From assembly GCA_036417435.1 (NCBI GenBank), contig CM070903.1, positions 92,525,001 to 92,589,000 on the forward strand: 64,000 nt of DNA, read 5' to 3'. Position 1 is the stretch's first letter. Every line of letters begins with the position of its first letter. The stretch comes from Inia geoffrensis. Its lineage: Eukaryota; Chordata; Mammalia; Artiodactyla; Iniidae. Under the pieces are notes generated by a model that worked only from the letters and a program-made list of their open reading frames with translations, made no database searches and was not told the DNA's origin. The position numbers and the translations under genes were made by a program. Positions 23,791 to 36,405 of this stretch are shown piece by piece.

Positions 23791-23799
23791 AATGTTAAC

Positions 23800-24190
23800 A
23801 TGGTGTTTCTAGATCCTTTTACTGGGGCTTATACACATTCACACATATATTTACAAAATAAAACTATGATAAATACTATTTTTCAATCTTTATTTTTCAC
23901 TTAACAGTATATACTAAACATTTGTCCATGTTGATAAGTACACTTCTGTATCATTTTAATAGCTGTATACTGTGTATGAGTGATATAAATAATATTATAT
24001 AAAAAGGCCATCAAATGTTATGTAACCAACCCGACTGTTAATCAAATTATTTTAAAAAATTTTTATATTACATTGGAACAAAATTCCTTATATCTAAATC
24101 ATTGCACAAATACCTGTTTTAATGAAGTGTAGTTTCACAGGTCGAATTTCTAAGTCAAAGTATTCCTGTTCTTATGATTTTCTTTTTGTA
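23800..24190 (-). mobile_element. possible ancient L1 3'-end fragment, antisense
   Basis: 'tttttcacttaacagtatatactaaacatttgtccatgttgataag...tcattttaatagctgtatactgtgt' resembles the reverse complement of old L1 tail sequence (the 'ttaatggctgcatagtattcc' region). Divergence is high and the boundaries are unclear. Confidence 0.42.
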
Positions 24191-25954
24191 AACTAATTTC
24201 CATTTAGAAAAGCTATAAAAAGTTATATTCTTACCTGTAGTATATGTATTTGTTTCCCCTCATTATCACCAACATTGAATATTATTACTTTTCAAAGGAT
24301 ATTTGTCAATCTGGCCAAATTTATTTCTCCAAAGATCTTTAATTATTAATGAAGTTAAATTTATTTTTGCTTGTGATTTTGGCAACTGTATATTTTCTTC
24401 TGAGAATTACCTGCTTGTGAAAAACTATTTTTACAATTCCTGGGCCATGTATCCATTTGTAACTATATAATGAGTGTTGCTGTTATGCAGGTAGTATGCT
24501 GGCATTGGGATATGAAGGTAGGTAGGACAAGGTCTTTACTCTTAGGAAGTTGAGTTTACCAGTGGAATGACTAACAGTTTTCATCTTGAGTACTAACTCC
24601 AATTAACTGACAATGAATGGACGTCAGGAGAAGGATTGTGAGGCTAGATTCAGGGTCAGTGGAAAGTGAATCTATGAGAGATCACTGCTTCGGACAAAGA
24701 AAGGGAAGTGATGACCAACAATTTTTTTTTTTTTTAATGTGCTGATACTGCTTTAGTGGAACTAACGGCCGATAATGAAACAATGTGGTTTAATAGAATG
24801 CTATCTTTGGCCAGACTTTATTACCTCCCTACACCTCCTAAGAGACAGCTTTATATGCAAGCTGACCCCCTCTTCCCGTCCTCTGCCTATAACAGTTGGA
24901 ACTGAGGTGGACACCTCTTCAACATTGTCAAAACTGGTTCCTGATGCCACCCCTCACTGACCATCATAGAGCTCTTAAATAAGTAGTTTAATTCAGTGAC
25001 TCAATTTCAGGAATTGTCTATTGCCAATGACACTGGCAACAGAAGAAACTGCTTACATGACATCAAATTTTAAAAATGTTCCCTTGCATTGTTAACATTG
25101 CATTTTGAACTTGATGAGGTGGAGGTTGCCTAAAATGCTCAAAAGACCTTGTATTCTGGTGAGATTACATTTTAAAAAATACTTCCAAAGGCAAGCCAAG
25201 GCCAAAAGGATGAAGCCAGCTGTCACTGGGCTGTCTGATTGCAGACTGTCCCTGGGTACACAGGTGAAAGTTATTAGCTCTGCCTAGGACCTCTTACAGC
25301 TTGAGACCTAGATTGACGATTATACTAGGGGTCTAATACATGAAAAGAGACAGCAGATGTAAGGCCAGATTCCCTATATGAAACTTCAACAGTCCTTTGC
25401 TTCTCTTTCTCAAGTATATATGTGATAAGTTTGGGATTCTTTGTCATACTTACCACCTTGTAAACTAAGACAACATCTGATACAAGTAGGACCAATCAGG
25501 ACTTGGAATGGAGACACCAAAAATGAGTCAGGCAGATGGTGTTGGGCCTGAGTGTTGTGTGCTCACAGAGAAGCAGGCCACAGCCACTGGCTAGTGTGGT
25601 GCGCTGACCCACAAGCCTGTATTGCCCTGGAGGGGCACCATTTCCTAATTCACACAAAGTACCATATGAGCAAATGGCTTCTCTGTTCAGAATCAATTTT
25701 CTGACATGTGCAAACTAGTCTTTTCAGAATGTAGAAACCATGAGCCTTGCCAAGGAAAGTGGCAACTAAAAAGGAGTGGGAATTCAGAGGAAACAAAGAT
25801 GAGAATGGGCAAGAGAGGGAATGGCACGCACAGACCTCAAGTCCAGCTGAGTGCCTTTCACTTGTATTGGGTGAGACGCACCTTTCTCTGAGGGTGCTTC
25901 GGTTATTTGCAAATAAATCAATCCATAACCAAGACAAATGAAAAAGCATGAGAC
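24191..25954. other. intronic sequence, nothing recognised
   Basis: Contains a T-run at about 24722-24736. Overlapping open frames on both strands at 25496-25961 (60-103 codons) have no family resemblance and no splice-site support. Confidence 0.45.
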
Positions 25955-26110
25955 TTTTCATTTGATGGTACTGGATTTTGGTACCAACCCTGACACTAAA
26001 TAGCTATGTGACAACTTATATAGTTTTTCCAGGCCTTTGTTTCACCATGCATAAAATGCAAGGATTGAACAACATTAGCCTCAAAGACCCATTCTGTTCT
26101 CAATTAAAAA
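25955..26110 (+). mobile_element. MIR SINE fossil
   Basis: Follows the MIR core order: 'tggtaccaaccctgacactaaatagctatgtgacaactt' (gcca cttactagctgtgtgacctt), then 'ggcctttgtttcaccatgcataaaatgcaagg' (tcagtttcctcatctgtaaaatgggg). Confidence 0.68.
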
Positions 26111-27120
26111 AACATGTAGTCTAATTCTGTGATTTTAAAATTGTTTAAGGAGACATTTATTGTACTTTTAAATATATTGTCACATGTGAAATTTGCTTTT
26201 AAACTATTGGTCAGGGATACCCTCCCCAAAAATAACACACTTTCTATGATTAATAAAGATTTTCAGGTAGTTTTTATGATATGATTTCATATATTATATA
26301 GTATGAATATTTTAATTTTGCATTAAACTTCTGTTAGGGACAGAATATAGGGAAAACAAAAACACTTAGAATCTGTACATTGAAACTCTTCTGAGCTACT
26401 GAATTGATTCTTCCTTTTCAGTATAAATTCAGTACTAATTTAAATATAGTACACTGTGAAGTGTTCATTTCATCTTTCAAAACTATTTTACAGTGTTTAT
26501 ACCTCAAAACATATATGACAATTGTAATGAATCACGCAAAGTTAAATGAATAATATTTCAATGCAGCTCTCAACCTTCTGTCTCAATTGGAAATATTTCT
26601 ACTCTAATAAGTACTTCAACTAATATTTTATTTCTAGGAGAGAAGTTAAATATTGCATAAATTTACTGACTATGTTTATTCAAAATGTCCACCAGTGATA
26701 ATTACTAGTCTCCACATATCTAAGGATTGCTCCTCCTCTTCAAAAAAAATGTTATGTTTCCATGAACATAGGAATCATTAAACCAGCATCCTACTCACAT
26801 GCCTCCCACCCTCTTCTGTTTAACTCAAAGAACCACTAAGTGCTGAGCCGACATGTTTCATAAGTTTTTATGGGTGCTAAAATCTCAATAGGCATGAGGT
26901 ATCTGAGATAGATGCTAGACTAGTAACCAAGAAATGGTCCTTAGTAACCCCGAGACACTTTTCTGTTTCTATACAGAGTCAGTCAACTCCCTTCAAGCTA
27001 TGTCATGGCTTCACATCACCTGAAACACTTCTAATGCCCCCAGTCTCCAAAGTGAAATTTTATTAGTATTACTTTTTATCCTCAGTAATTAAAAAGGGTT
27101 TGATGGATAACTTTAGTAGC
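26111..27120. other. intronic sequence, nothing recognised
   Basis: AT-rich non-coding sequence without recognised features. Confidence 0.55.
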
Positions 27121-27245
27121 ACTCAATTATGACCTGCTTGAAGACAGTAACCTCATACCTTCATTTTATAACCCTAGTGCCTAGTATAGTGCCTGGCAAC
27201 AAATGATTTTTCTATTGTTGGGTTAATGAATAAACTACTGTATGT
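27121..27245 (+). mobile_element. L2 3'-end fossil
   Basis: 'gacctgcttgaagacagtaacctcat...ataaccctagtgcctagtatagtgcctggcaacaaatg' follows the conserved L2 tail (ctccttgagggcaggg ... agcgcctagcacagtgcctggcaca). It leads into a TGAA repeat, as L2 tails commonly do. Confidence 0.7.
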
Positions 27246-27248
27246 ACC

Positions 27249-27275
27249 AATGAATGAATGAATGAATGAATGAAA
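27249..27275. repeat. (TGAA)n microsatellite at an L2 tail
   Basis: Five to six tandem AATG/TGAA units: the tail-end repeat of the preceding L2. Confidence 0.9.
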
Positions 27276-28480
27276 AACATAGTGTATACAGGTACAAGTG
27301 TATTACATGAATGTTATTTTGCTCTACTGTTCACATCCACTGGCTGGAAAACTTATGCAATAAATTCTGTTGTGACATCTTACATGTGTTCATTAGAACA
27401 TGAGATAAGTATTAAGCCAGCTTGTTTCTGAAATGAAAATAAACATGTTCAACTAAGTGTGTTGTCTTTTTATACTTCTGTAAAAATACATAATAAAATA
27501 GGTCTATTTTGTTTTGATTTTTGTTTTATTTTGTTTTGTATGATGTTTTGTTATCTAAGAATAGCGATAAAAAGCAGAAACTAGCCCCCAGGGATTTGAA
27601 CATGTGGATTTGTCTTATTGACAGGGTCTTGGAGATAAAATGTCTTTGACCAAGAAATATGATCTCATATTTCTTGCTGTGAACCATATTAATATATTTT
27701 TCCTTGTGTATAGTATATAAAGCTATCTGTTGCCAAATAACCACCTCTGAAGTAAATGGTACTACAAATCCGTGGGCAGGACACAACAATCTTACTGAAC
27801 AAACCTTACAAACTGAAAAGCTCCTTGGGATTTATTCATTCAGGGGTAGTAGCCTGGCACCTGAAAATGGTCCAACATAGGTTTATATTCCCATTGCCTT
27901 GGACAGACAGCATATGTGAACTGGGTGGCTGCATGGTATTCAGATATTCAGGAAACAATCATTTAAAGAAAAATCAAAGCCAGGGACAGTAAAAGAGAAA
28001 GGACCCTTCTCTGATTCCTACCACTTAACTTCTGTACTTAACTGGCATCTACTCTTACTTTCAACCAAAATGCCTTTCCTATTCCAGGAGGATGCTGTTG
28101 CTATTGTCATTTAGACAATCCACTCCTTCAGTGTCCAACAAGGGAATACTGGCTGAATTCCACAGTTAGACTCTAATCCATTTACAGATGCTCCCAAGTT
28201 GTTGGCTCACCCTTTTGAACCCACTGAATGTGACCCTTGCTCTTTATTTTCACTGGTCACAATGCAGGAGATCCCTGAACTACCACCTGATATCAAGAAC
28301 CAAAGGAGAAAGCTTGTGGTTTTCTCTTTAATTTAGTCTCTTCAAAACATTGGCTCAGTATTAGAACCATTCCTCTGGCCTCCATAGCCTAGAAAAGTTT
28401 CCTGAGCCTTCATGTGGAAAACGAGAACAAATATAATGTAATGAGACAAACTTGATTTTACAGATAAAATTAAGGCCTAT
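27276..28480. other. intronic sequence; T/G-rich stretch, otherwise nothing
   Basis: 27505-27545 is a simple T-rich stretch with TTTTG units. The open frames at 27526-27992 on both strands have no family resemblance. Confidence 0.5.
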
Positions 28481-28872
28481 TGTTATGGGCTGAGTTGTGT
28501 CTCCCTAAGATTCATAAGTTTAAGTCCTAACACCCAGCACACCTCAGAATGTGACTACATTTGAAAATAGGGCCTTTAGAGAGGTAACTAAGGTTAAATG
28601 AGGTCATATGGGTAGGCTCTAATCCAATGCAACTAGTGTCCTTATAAGAAGAGGGAAAGACATCAGAGGTCTGTGTACATAGGGAAAAAGCACATGAGAA
28701 CACAGCAAGAAGGTGGCGATCAGCAAGCCAAGAAGAGAGGCCTCAGGAGAAACTGAACCTGTCAACACCTTCATCTTAAATTTTCAGCTTCCAGAACTAT
28801 GAGAAAATAAATCTGTGTTTAAGCCACCCAGCCTGGAGTATTTTGTTATAGAAGCCCTGACAAATTAATACA
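28481..28872 (+). mobile_element. MLT1-type solitary LTR (ERVL-MaLR)
   Basis: Begins TGTTATGGGCTGAGTTGTGTC and ends TTAATACA, giving the TG...CA ends of an LTR. Internal landmarks are 'aatagggcctttagagaggtaactaaggttaaatgagg', 'tctaatccaatgcaactagtgtccttataag' and 'aagccacccagcctggagtattttgttat'. No internal retroviral sequence adjoins it. It is the same family as the antisense copy at 5150-5521. Confidence 0.92.
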
Positions 28873-28979
28873 TTCATATATGATAAATATCTGTCAAACT
28901 TTATATAAAGATTCAGGAAAATCATGTGATTAGAATCTAGGTCTTCTGAGTCATCTTCAGGCCAAATCATCAAGTATTA

Positions 28980-29205
28980 CTTGTACATCTACTATAAACC
29001 AGATACTGTCTCACAAATTATTTGCTGATTTTTATTCAAAGCATTTGATATAAGTCATTTCAATTCCCATTATATAGTTGCTGAAATTGTGATTCAGGAA
29101 GGTGAAGAGCTTGACCTGGGGTCAGAGCTAATAAGCGGTAATGCCAGGGATCAAACAAGAGTTTTCTGAATTCAAGCCTAGTGATCTTTCCACTAAAGCA
29201 CACCT
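28980..29205 (-). mobile_element. MIR SINE fossil, antisense
   Basis: Reverse-complement MIR: 'tctactataaaccagatactgtctcac', 'gtcatttcaattcccattatatagttgctgaaattgtgattcaggaaggtgaagagcttgacctggggtcagagcta', 'attcaagcctagtgatctttccacta'. Confidence 0.8.
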
Positions 29206-30060
29206 TTTCTTTAAATTATACATCCACCCTTTACAAAGACAAATAGACTAGCCAAAGGGTGAATTTATAAAACACATCAGATGCTTCTTGCTGTGATCTG
29301 CTTTCTGAGAAGATACTAACATCAATACTGTGTGAATTGTATGACTGTTTATTTAGAATGCTAAGAAGACCTGGATTTTTACAAAGTGCCATAATGGGAA
29401 TATGTATTAAAACAACAGAATGTGGACATTTTAGATTGAAGATTCATGGCTATAATAACAGAAAAATAAAAATACACTTTTAAAAACCATGAACTAACAT
29501 TTCATAGTACATTCTTACTCATTTAAATTAAATCGTTCTGGAACATGTGAAAAATAAAAACATTGAACACATAATATGTGATCGTTTCTTAAGCAGATGT
29601 TTTGACTTCAGGGCTCAAATTTTATGTTGTTCTTTCTTCTTGAAATTGTTTTCCTTATTAATAGGTTTGTTGTTTGGTCCTTTAATTATGTATTGTATCA
29701 TTAGGATGCCATTAAGGAGATTTGTAAGATTCCTGTTTGCTTTGTTATATTTTGGAAGTAAACTTATCTTTCTTTGTCAAAAAAAAAAAAAAAGAGACTA
29801 TTATGGTGAGGAATATTCACTGTAATCAGACTGAGTATATCTGAGGCATAATCACAGCATTCTTTTTTTATTTCACTGAACACCTTTACTTGGATTTTAA
29901 ATTGCTTTATTTGATGTATCCAAAGTTATTTAAATAATTCTAGTGAGATTAATAAGAAGCAATGACCCTCTGCTTTGTAAAGAAAAAACCTGAAGTTATT
30001 CAGAAAATTAAGCCTGTTGTCAGAGTTCCAAAAAGAGTCCTCAACTTTTATCACTAGATT
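29206..30060. other. intronic sequence, nothing recognised
   Basis: A-run at 29779-29793. The 92-codon plus-strand frame at 29547-29825 is hydrophobic (Leu/Phe/Cys) because the DNA is T-rich; no family resemblance. Confidence 0.5.
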
Positions 30061-30136
30061 ACAGGGGAGGGAAAGATGGAGGGAAGAAGGGAGGGAAGGA
30101 AAGAAGGAAGGGAGGAAGGGAGGGAGGGAGGGAAGG
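30061..30136. repeat. purine-only (GGAA/GGGA)n tract
   Basis: About 70 bases of almost pure purine on the plus strand, made of GGGA, GGAA and GAAG units. Such polypurine-polypyrimidine tracts can form triplex (H-DNA); that is general knowledge, not shown here. The 78-codon minus-strand frame across it is a low-complexity Pro/Ser/Leu artefact. Confidence 0.9.
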
Positions 30137-31260
30137 TGTCCTATTTTATAAGGTATTCTCATGCATATATTTTTGTGCTTTAAACTAGTATCTCATTGTG
30201 GCCTATGGGATTATTCTTTCACAAATGAAGTAATCATGGGATAAAGATGATTTTATCAAGATCACATAGTTAATCACAGATTTCAGACTAAACGAATGTA
30301 TCCTCATAGTTTATTTTCCTGTGCTTCTCCCATTAAACCATATTGCTTTCAAATAATAAAAAAAATTGTGACTCTGCATTTTTTTGTTTTTTAAAGTTCA
30401 TATTACATTATTTGACAGCCTTTGCAATGTCTGCTGCATGGAAGAAGTCTAAATATTAAAAAAAAGGTCTTTTAAAATATGATGTTATTTTTCCAACTAT
30501 AGCTTCAAAATACTGAGGAGAATGCTATAATTCATTTTCCCATTCCTCATTTTTCCTAACCATTGTGGATCCACCTATGCAGTACAGATCCATTGCTCCA
30601 GGTTCTAGGTTGAGAATACAATGACAGAGTGGGGACCAGCAAGCATTAACCTAAATCGTTTTATTTTTAGGGAGAGGAAACACAGTGGCCTGGAGTATTT
30701 TCCTCTGCATAGGTGCTTCATGAACTGAAAACACTAAAGGGTATTTGTCCTTAACAATTTCTCTAACATGATTTCATTACTGATAGCGAATATTAAGAAA
30801 AAATATACAATTGTTACTAGTAAGTATGTTGCTAATATTACCAACTGCATGTATATCTCTTTCCCTTTGTAGACGTGCTGTTGCTTTTCATGTTCAAAAG
30901 GAATGGAAAAGAATACTAACACTATATATATTTAGAAATGAAGTCATAAAGACATAAGCTTCTGGCTTACAAACTTAATATTTTTTGTGCTTATATATGT
31001 AAATATATGAGAGAGGAAGAGACAGGCGGTGGAGAAAGAGAGCATAGTCTCACATAACCACATGCATGAATCTCTGAGATTATGCAATTTTCTAGTTGAA
31101 TAACAAGATCAAGAAAAAAGAGCACTTCACATCATTTAGTCTTTGAAAATGTACTATTTTTTTTTAAATTTAATATATGCTACAAATGTTCTTAACTAAG
31201 AGCATATTTAACTAAAGCCATAATGAATAGAGATAAACCCATGTGTAATACATAATAAAG
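30137..31260. other. intronic sequence, nothing recognised
   Basis: AT-rich sequence without recognised repeats or genes. Confidence 0.55.
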
Positions 31261-31261
31261 A

Positions 31262-31567
31262 TAAAGTATTTCTACAAGTGAATCTATATACAAAACAGAA
31301 ACAGGCTCAGACATAAAAAACAAACTTATGGTTACCAAAGGGGAGTGTGGGGGGGGAAGGGACAAATTAGGAGTATGTGATTGACAGATATGAACTATAC
31401 ATAAAATAGATATGGAAGAAGGATTTACTGCATAGCACAGGGAATTATATTCAACATCTTGTAATAACCTATAATGGAAGGTAATAAAAAAAACTTAAAT
31501 CACTATGTAGTATGCCTGGAAATAACACAATACTGTAAATCAACTATACTTCAATAAAAAATAAAAT
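31262..31567 (+). mobile_element. L1 3' UTR fragment
   Basis: 'gtgaatctatatacaaaacagaaacaggctcagacataaaaaacaaacttatggttaccaaagggg', 'tactgcatagcacagggaattatattcaac', ending 'aaatcaactatacttcaataaaaaataaa'. It shares its type with the fragment at 13545-13985; this copy keeps a G-run (gtgtggggggggaagg) at about 31345-31360. Confidence 0.9.
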
Positions 31568-32069
31568 ATTTCTAAAGATATCTCAGAAATTATTATGTTT
31601 ACTGACAATCTTCTGATGTTTCAATGTGTTGATATTAATCAATATTTAATATTCTTATTTCTACTGCCTACAAAATTGCTTCTTTAACAGAAATATTAAA
31701 TAGACCTCCCAATTTTCTTACACATAAAAATAAAAACATTGGTGACTAGATGTATATATGACATTCAATCTTTTCTAAATTTACAGCATTATGACTCATC
31801 ATATAAAATTTTTAAAAACAAGTCAAGTTCTGGGAGTGTCATTCTTTAGCTTAAAATTTTATATGTATCTTTTCCAAGGTGGGTGGATGTGGAAGAGACA
31901 CCCGAGAGAAAATGAAATGAATATTAACATAAAAAAGACTATGTCAAATTACTTTTAAAAATTTACCATGGTAAAACTTCTAATCTTGCACTACCTGCAA
32001 GTGTTACATGATATCTGAAGCTGTTAGGAATACATCTGAATTTATCGAATTATTGTTCTGTAGCTTGGT
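31568..32069. other. intronic sequence, nothing recognised
   Basis: AT-rich interval; no feature seen. Confidence 0.55.
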
Positions 32070-32295
32070 TTGTAAGCAGCATGGTGGATGAAGAGAATAG
32101 CAAGTCTTGAAGTGGACCAGCCATTAGGTGACGGATGCTGGGCATGCCACTGAAAAGCCACAAAGTTCAATTTTCTCATCCATAAAAAGAGATGACATTT
32201 GCCCCGCCAATCACACAAAATGACTCATAGATTCAAAGGAGGTAATATGTCTGAAGGATTTTGAGAGTGTAAAATGCTACATAATGTGTGAGGGT
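32070..32295 (+). mobile_element. MIR SINE fossil
   Basis: Ordered MIR landmarks: 'gtaagcagcatggtgg', 'tgctgggcatgccactga', 'caattttctcatccataaaaagagatgaca', 'tcatagattcaaaggaggtaatatgtctgaagga'. Diverged; ends approximate. Confidence 0.6.
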
Positions 32296-34585
32296 TTTTA
32301 TTTTCTTTTGTTTTTCATGGGAATGATAAGGAAGAAGAGAAGGTAGAGAATGAACAAGGTTGATAATTGAGGGAATGCAATTTCTTTGCAATTGTCTGTG
32401 GTTAGAGAATGGTATCAGGGAAAAAACAAAAACAACTAGTTAATCTGAAAAAAAATTTTTTCTTGACATAAAAATGATGAAATTTCATGAATTTATTTCC
32501 AAAAGTAAATATTCATATAACTTTAAAATACTCCTCCACTGTCTATCACTTATTACCAGGCTGTTTTTTGTATGTTAGATTGGAGGAACCATGAATAAAA
32601 AATCCTAAAATACTCCAAGTCATAATTTTTTTCCAAACTGCAGTAGTCTTTTAAAATTTTTATAATCCCATTACTTAAAATAGTAGCTTATATCTTTAAA
32701 AATTAGGATAATGATTATTACATTTTCCTTACCTATCAAGGAAACATTATTTTTGTTATCCTGTTATTTTTTTCTCCATTAAAAAAAAGGCAGTCTACTT
32801 CACAGAGACAATTTCTCAACCTCTCCTGTAATTAATTCATTTAATTATTCAAAACCTGAGATTTTAGTCAGGCATAGTATTTGTGACCAGATGTGAACAG
32901 CTGAAGGATGTTCTTACTCCAGGACAAGGTAAAGGATTACACATACATGGACATGGATTCTTTGTAGCTACTTTTAGGAAGCAAACCTCATGCATACGTC
33001 TTGCAGATAATTTAATCAGAATAGAAATAACTTCCATATTATCCTTTCTAACGTCATTAATTAGAAAGATTTATACTTGTCAAACAAGGGTCAGAGTGCA
33101 CATCTCTTGTCCATGCAGTTTATAGATCACCATTTGCTGTCTTTGCAATACTCTCTGGCAGAAATTGACAGTCTTCTTACAGTGCAAATCCATCAGGGGT
33201 CACAGCCAGAGTTTCCATTTCCCTGGCCCTGGAAAGGCTTTTGATTTTCTTGAGAATCACTACTCCCTTTTGGGTAAAGAAAACATTATCTATATATTCA
33301 GTCAGATTTCAGATATTTTTAAAATAGATATCAAAGGTGCATCTGACTCTGAGTTACCTTTCAAAAACTATAATAACTGTTAAATCAACCTGTTACATTT
33401 TTCATTATCTTATATACGATATCTTATCTAAGAGTATAGTTCAAAGTGTTATTTCAATGGACTGTATCCCAGGTGACTGAGGATATCCCAGGTGATTGCA
33501 AACTTCCCCACTTCTTTCTCTCTCTTTTAGTACTATATTAAGATAAAATGATGGGCAGAGAACATGTCCAGTTTAATGCCTGAGTGCATGGAAAAAAACA
33601 GTTACTTTGGATGCACTGTTCTCAACTAGCTCCAACATGATGAACAGCATTAAAATACCACTGAACAAAAAGACACAGAAAAGAAGCAGGTGTGGAAACT
33701 GGGAGAGAAAAAAACATTATCACACTGGCTTTATGGTTCATTGCTTCTTTCTACATGGGTTCATCACAAGGGAACTTAAGTCTCTCTTCTCTCGTGAATG
33801 TTTTCCTATAGAGAAATATCTATCCCATATGAATACACCTATATTTTATTGAAGCAATACTTAAGCAAAAGTGATTTTTTAAGCCAACAAATCTACCTTC
33901 CTAGGCATTTCTAGAACCTTTACAAGCTATTGTACACATCAAATAGGAGTAAATAATTACTTTGTTTTCTCTTTTAATTGAATAAGTTTTGCTCATGTTG
34001 TGATAACAGATTTGTTTGAAAGTGAACGTAATTTGTTATAGAAAGCAGCTTTTATAAATGGAAACTTCTACAACAGAATATGGTGAGATGTTTAAATATT
34101 AACCAGACATACTGCTCACTCTCTGCACTAAATTTCAGAAACTTACTACAAATTAAGTACATACTTTATTGCTGGATCTTGCTTACCAGTGGTAAGAAAT
34201 CCACAATGTTTAATTCTAATTAAAAATGAAATTGAACTGCAATTCCCTGAAAACAAGGGCTGATCAGCCTCAACTTAATTGAATTGCTCATAGACAAAGA
34301 AAAAAATGCTTATATTGTTAGAGAAGTATATGCTTCCAAATATTTTGCAATTCTATTATATTCTCTAATGTTCACAGCTGATTATATCCCATATATATGT
34401 TTCAAACTATTTAAGGGTCCAGGGATATACCACTTACCTTTATCTTTAGTATTCACATCTTCTATATGCATACTTACTAGGGCTGCACTGTAAATTACAT
34501 ACTTAAACTTTTTTTTTTTAATTTTCAAAGAGATATAAAGAAAACTATTATTCTTCATTATATTTCTTAAATTGGATTAGTATTT
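32296..34585. other. intronic sequence, nothing recognised
   Basis: Open frames of 69-81 codons (32883-33125, 33165-33383, 33607-33852, 34284-34493) on the antisense strand have no recognisable domain and are probably chance. No repeat identified. Confidence 0.45.
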
Positions 34586-34589
34586 TTAA

Positions 34590-34775
34590 AACGGAGTTTC
34601 CCAAATGCCTGACTAATATTATTTAATTATCACAACCACCACAGGAGGCTTTTGAGATTACTCTCATTATTTTTATTATTTGTATTTGATTTTTGTTTCT
34701 TCAGCTTAAGAAAACTGTTTCTCTGTGAGGTGTTGTGATTTTCCTATGGTTATGAAGCTTGTAATAGTGAAAATA
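34590..34775 (-). mobile_element. MIR SINE fossil, antisense (weak)
   Basis: 'taatattatttaattatcacaaccaccacaggaggc' and 'tcagcttaagaaaactgtttctctgtgaggtgttgtgattttcctatggttatgaagcttgtaa' follow the reversed MIR core with high divergence. Confidence 0.5.
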
Positions 34776-35789
34776 ATAACAGTGTTTTTAAACTAATAGG
34801 AAAACTGAAAAAATAAACTGAACATGAATGAAAAGTATACTGGTGAGCAATAGCAGAGCAAATGATTCCTTACTCCCCTCTCTTTGTGTTTTCAATTGTT
34901 TGAAATCACAATGGTCCCAACATATCTAAGCCCAGAAATGAAATGGGTTTATCTTCAGAAACAGTGTTCTTTGGATATGAGGTTGGATTAAGGAGCAATG
35001 ATTCTAGAATAGTCCTAGACAATAACTCTATGTAGCTCTGGACATCTATGTAAGAAGAGACGTTGCAAAAATTGGAATTGCCCAGCAATGAAATAAACAT
35101 GAAGACTTCATCAAAAGGTAGAGTTTATGACGGAGAAATGTCCATCTGTCAAGGAATTCATAGAAGTCACACTGGCACTGAGCAGAAGTTTATCTAAATC
35201 CATTTCTCTAAGAGTACGTGCCTTGTACAGGTCAAATAAATAAGATAAATGTGATAATACATGATAATATTTTGAAACAGGTGTATGCAAAATAGTATCA
35301 CTGTCATAATTAATACTGCAGTATAATTTTTATTAGATCTCAAAAATGTTTAAGAGAATAATAAAATGTGTTCATGAAATAAAGTTGGATGAACACATTA
35401 AATCAGAAAATAGAGAAATAAAGTAAGATAAACAATGAACATTAAGGTAGAAGAAAAAATTAAACATAAATTTTTACCCTGAAAGGAAACAGATGAATTA
35501 TCACACTAAATCAGATGTTTGAATTGAATCAAAGGGAATAATAACCTAGCAATATGTTTTTCTTTTATCTTTTTTTTCTTTTACAAGAAACTTTCTTAAA
35601 ACAAGACAACATTGGAAAAAAGAAGATAATCAAATAGACATCTGGTCAACTAAAAAAGGCAGAAGAGGCAAATTCATATAAAACATCTAAAATTAAAAGC
35701 AATTTTAATTAAGATTTGGAAACGTGTATTTCTTTAACATCATAAGCCTTTTTCTTTGTTTATGAGAAATTCAATTATTTTGTTTCAGA
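34776..35789. other. intronic sequence, nothing firmly recognised
   Basis: AT-rich. Its later part may already belong to the old L1 that follows, but I cannot place it. Confidence 0.4.
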
Positions 35790-36400
35790 AGTAAATTAAG
35801 TAAATTAAATAATAAAAAAATACACTATAGAATGATAAAAATATCAAAGAAATAGATAAAGGATATGGCATAAGTTTGAATGCACTAAACAACATAATGG
35901 CAAAATAAAAATACAGTATAAGACATGCAAGATAGAACCCTACAAACAGAATTATATGAGAGATCTACCTCTTTCAGAACTGAAAAAATTCCAAAAGCCA
36001 AATATGTATGGATATATAGGAATTAAATAATTAATTACTGAACTTGAGATAGAGAATTGCATTTCTCACAGAGCATACATCTACCCACCAATAATCATTT
36101 ACATGAACTTTGTCAGAAAGAAAACCTTTTAAAAATTCTAAAAGCTAGACCTTTATTCGCCATATATTTACCATACTCCAATCAATTTGAAATTAATAGT
36201 AAAACCATGAACGAAATTAATTTATTCCCAAATAACTATGGATCAGAGAGCAAGTGAAAAGCATCCGGAGCACAATAAAAAGTAGAAAACATAATAATGA
36301 AACTTTTGGGATACAGTGGAAATTACATTCAGCAAAATATTTATAGTTTATATGGTTTACCTAGGAACTTAGTTCTCATCTTAATAAACTGGAAGAAAAA
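35790..36400 (+). mobile_element. ancient L1 ORF2 fragment, left half (interrupted)
   Basis: 'gaaacttttgggatacagtggaaattacattcagcaaaatatttatagtttatatggtttac' corresponds to the L1 ORF2 stretch normally reading 'gggacacagctaaagcagt...ttagagggaaatttatag', heavily diverged. The element breaks at about 36400, where a much younger L1 starts, and appears to resume at about 43625. Confidence 0.55.
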
Positions 36401-36405
36401 ACACA

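Noticed and set aside
23761..23800. Strong minus-strand donor-like sequence (CAG|GTAAGA) suggesting another exon
   Set aside because: The upstream frames contain stops and match nothing expected from NAALADL2; the region looks like an old repeat.
29926..30162. 78-codon minus-strand frame with a Pro/Ser/Leu repeat
   Set aside because: Produced by reading the polypurine simple repeat; no real protein.
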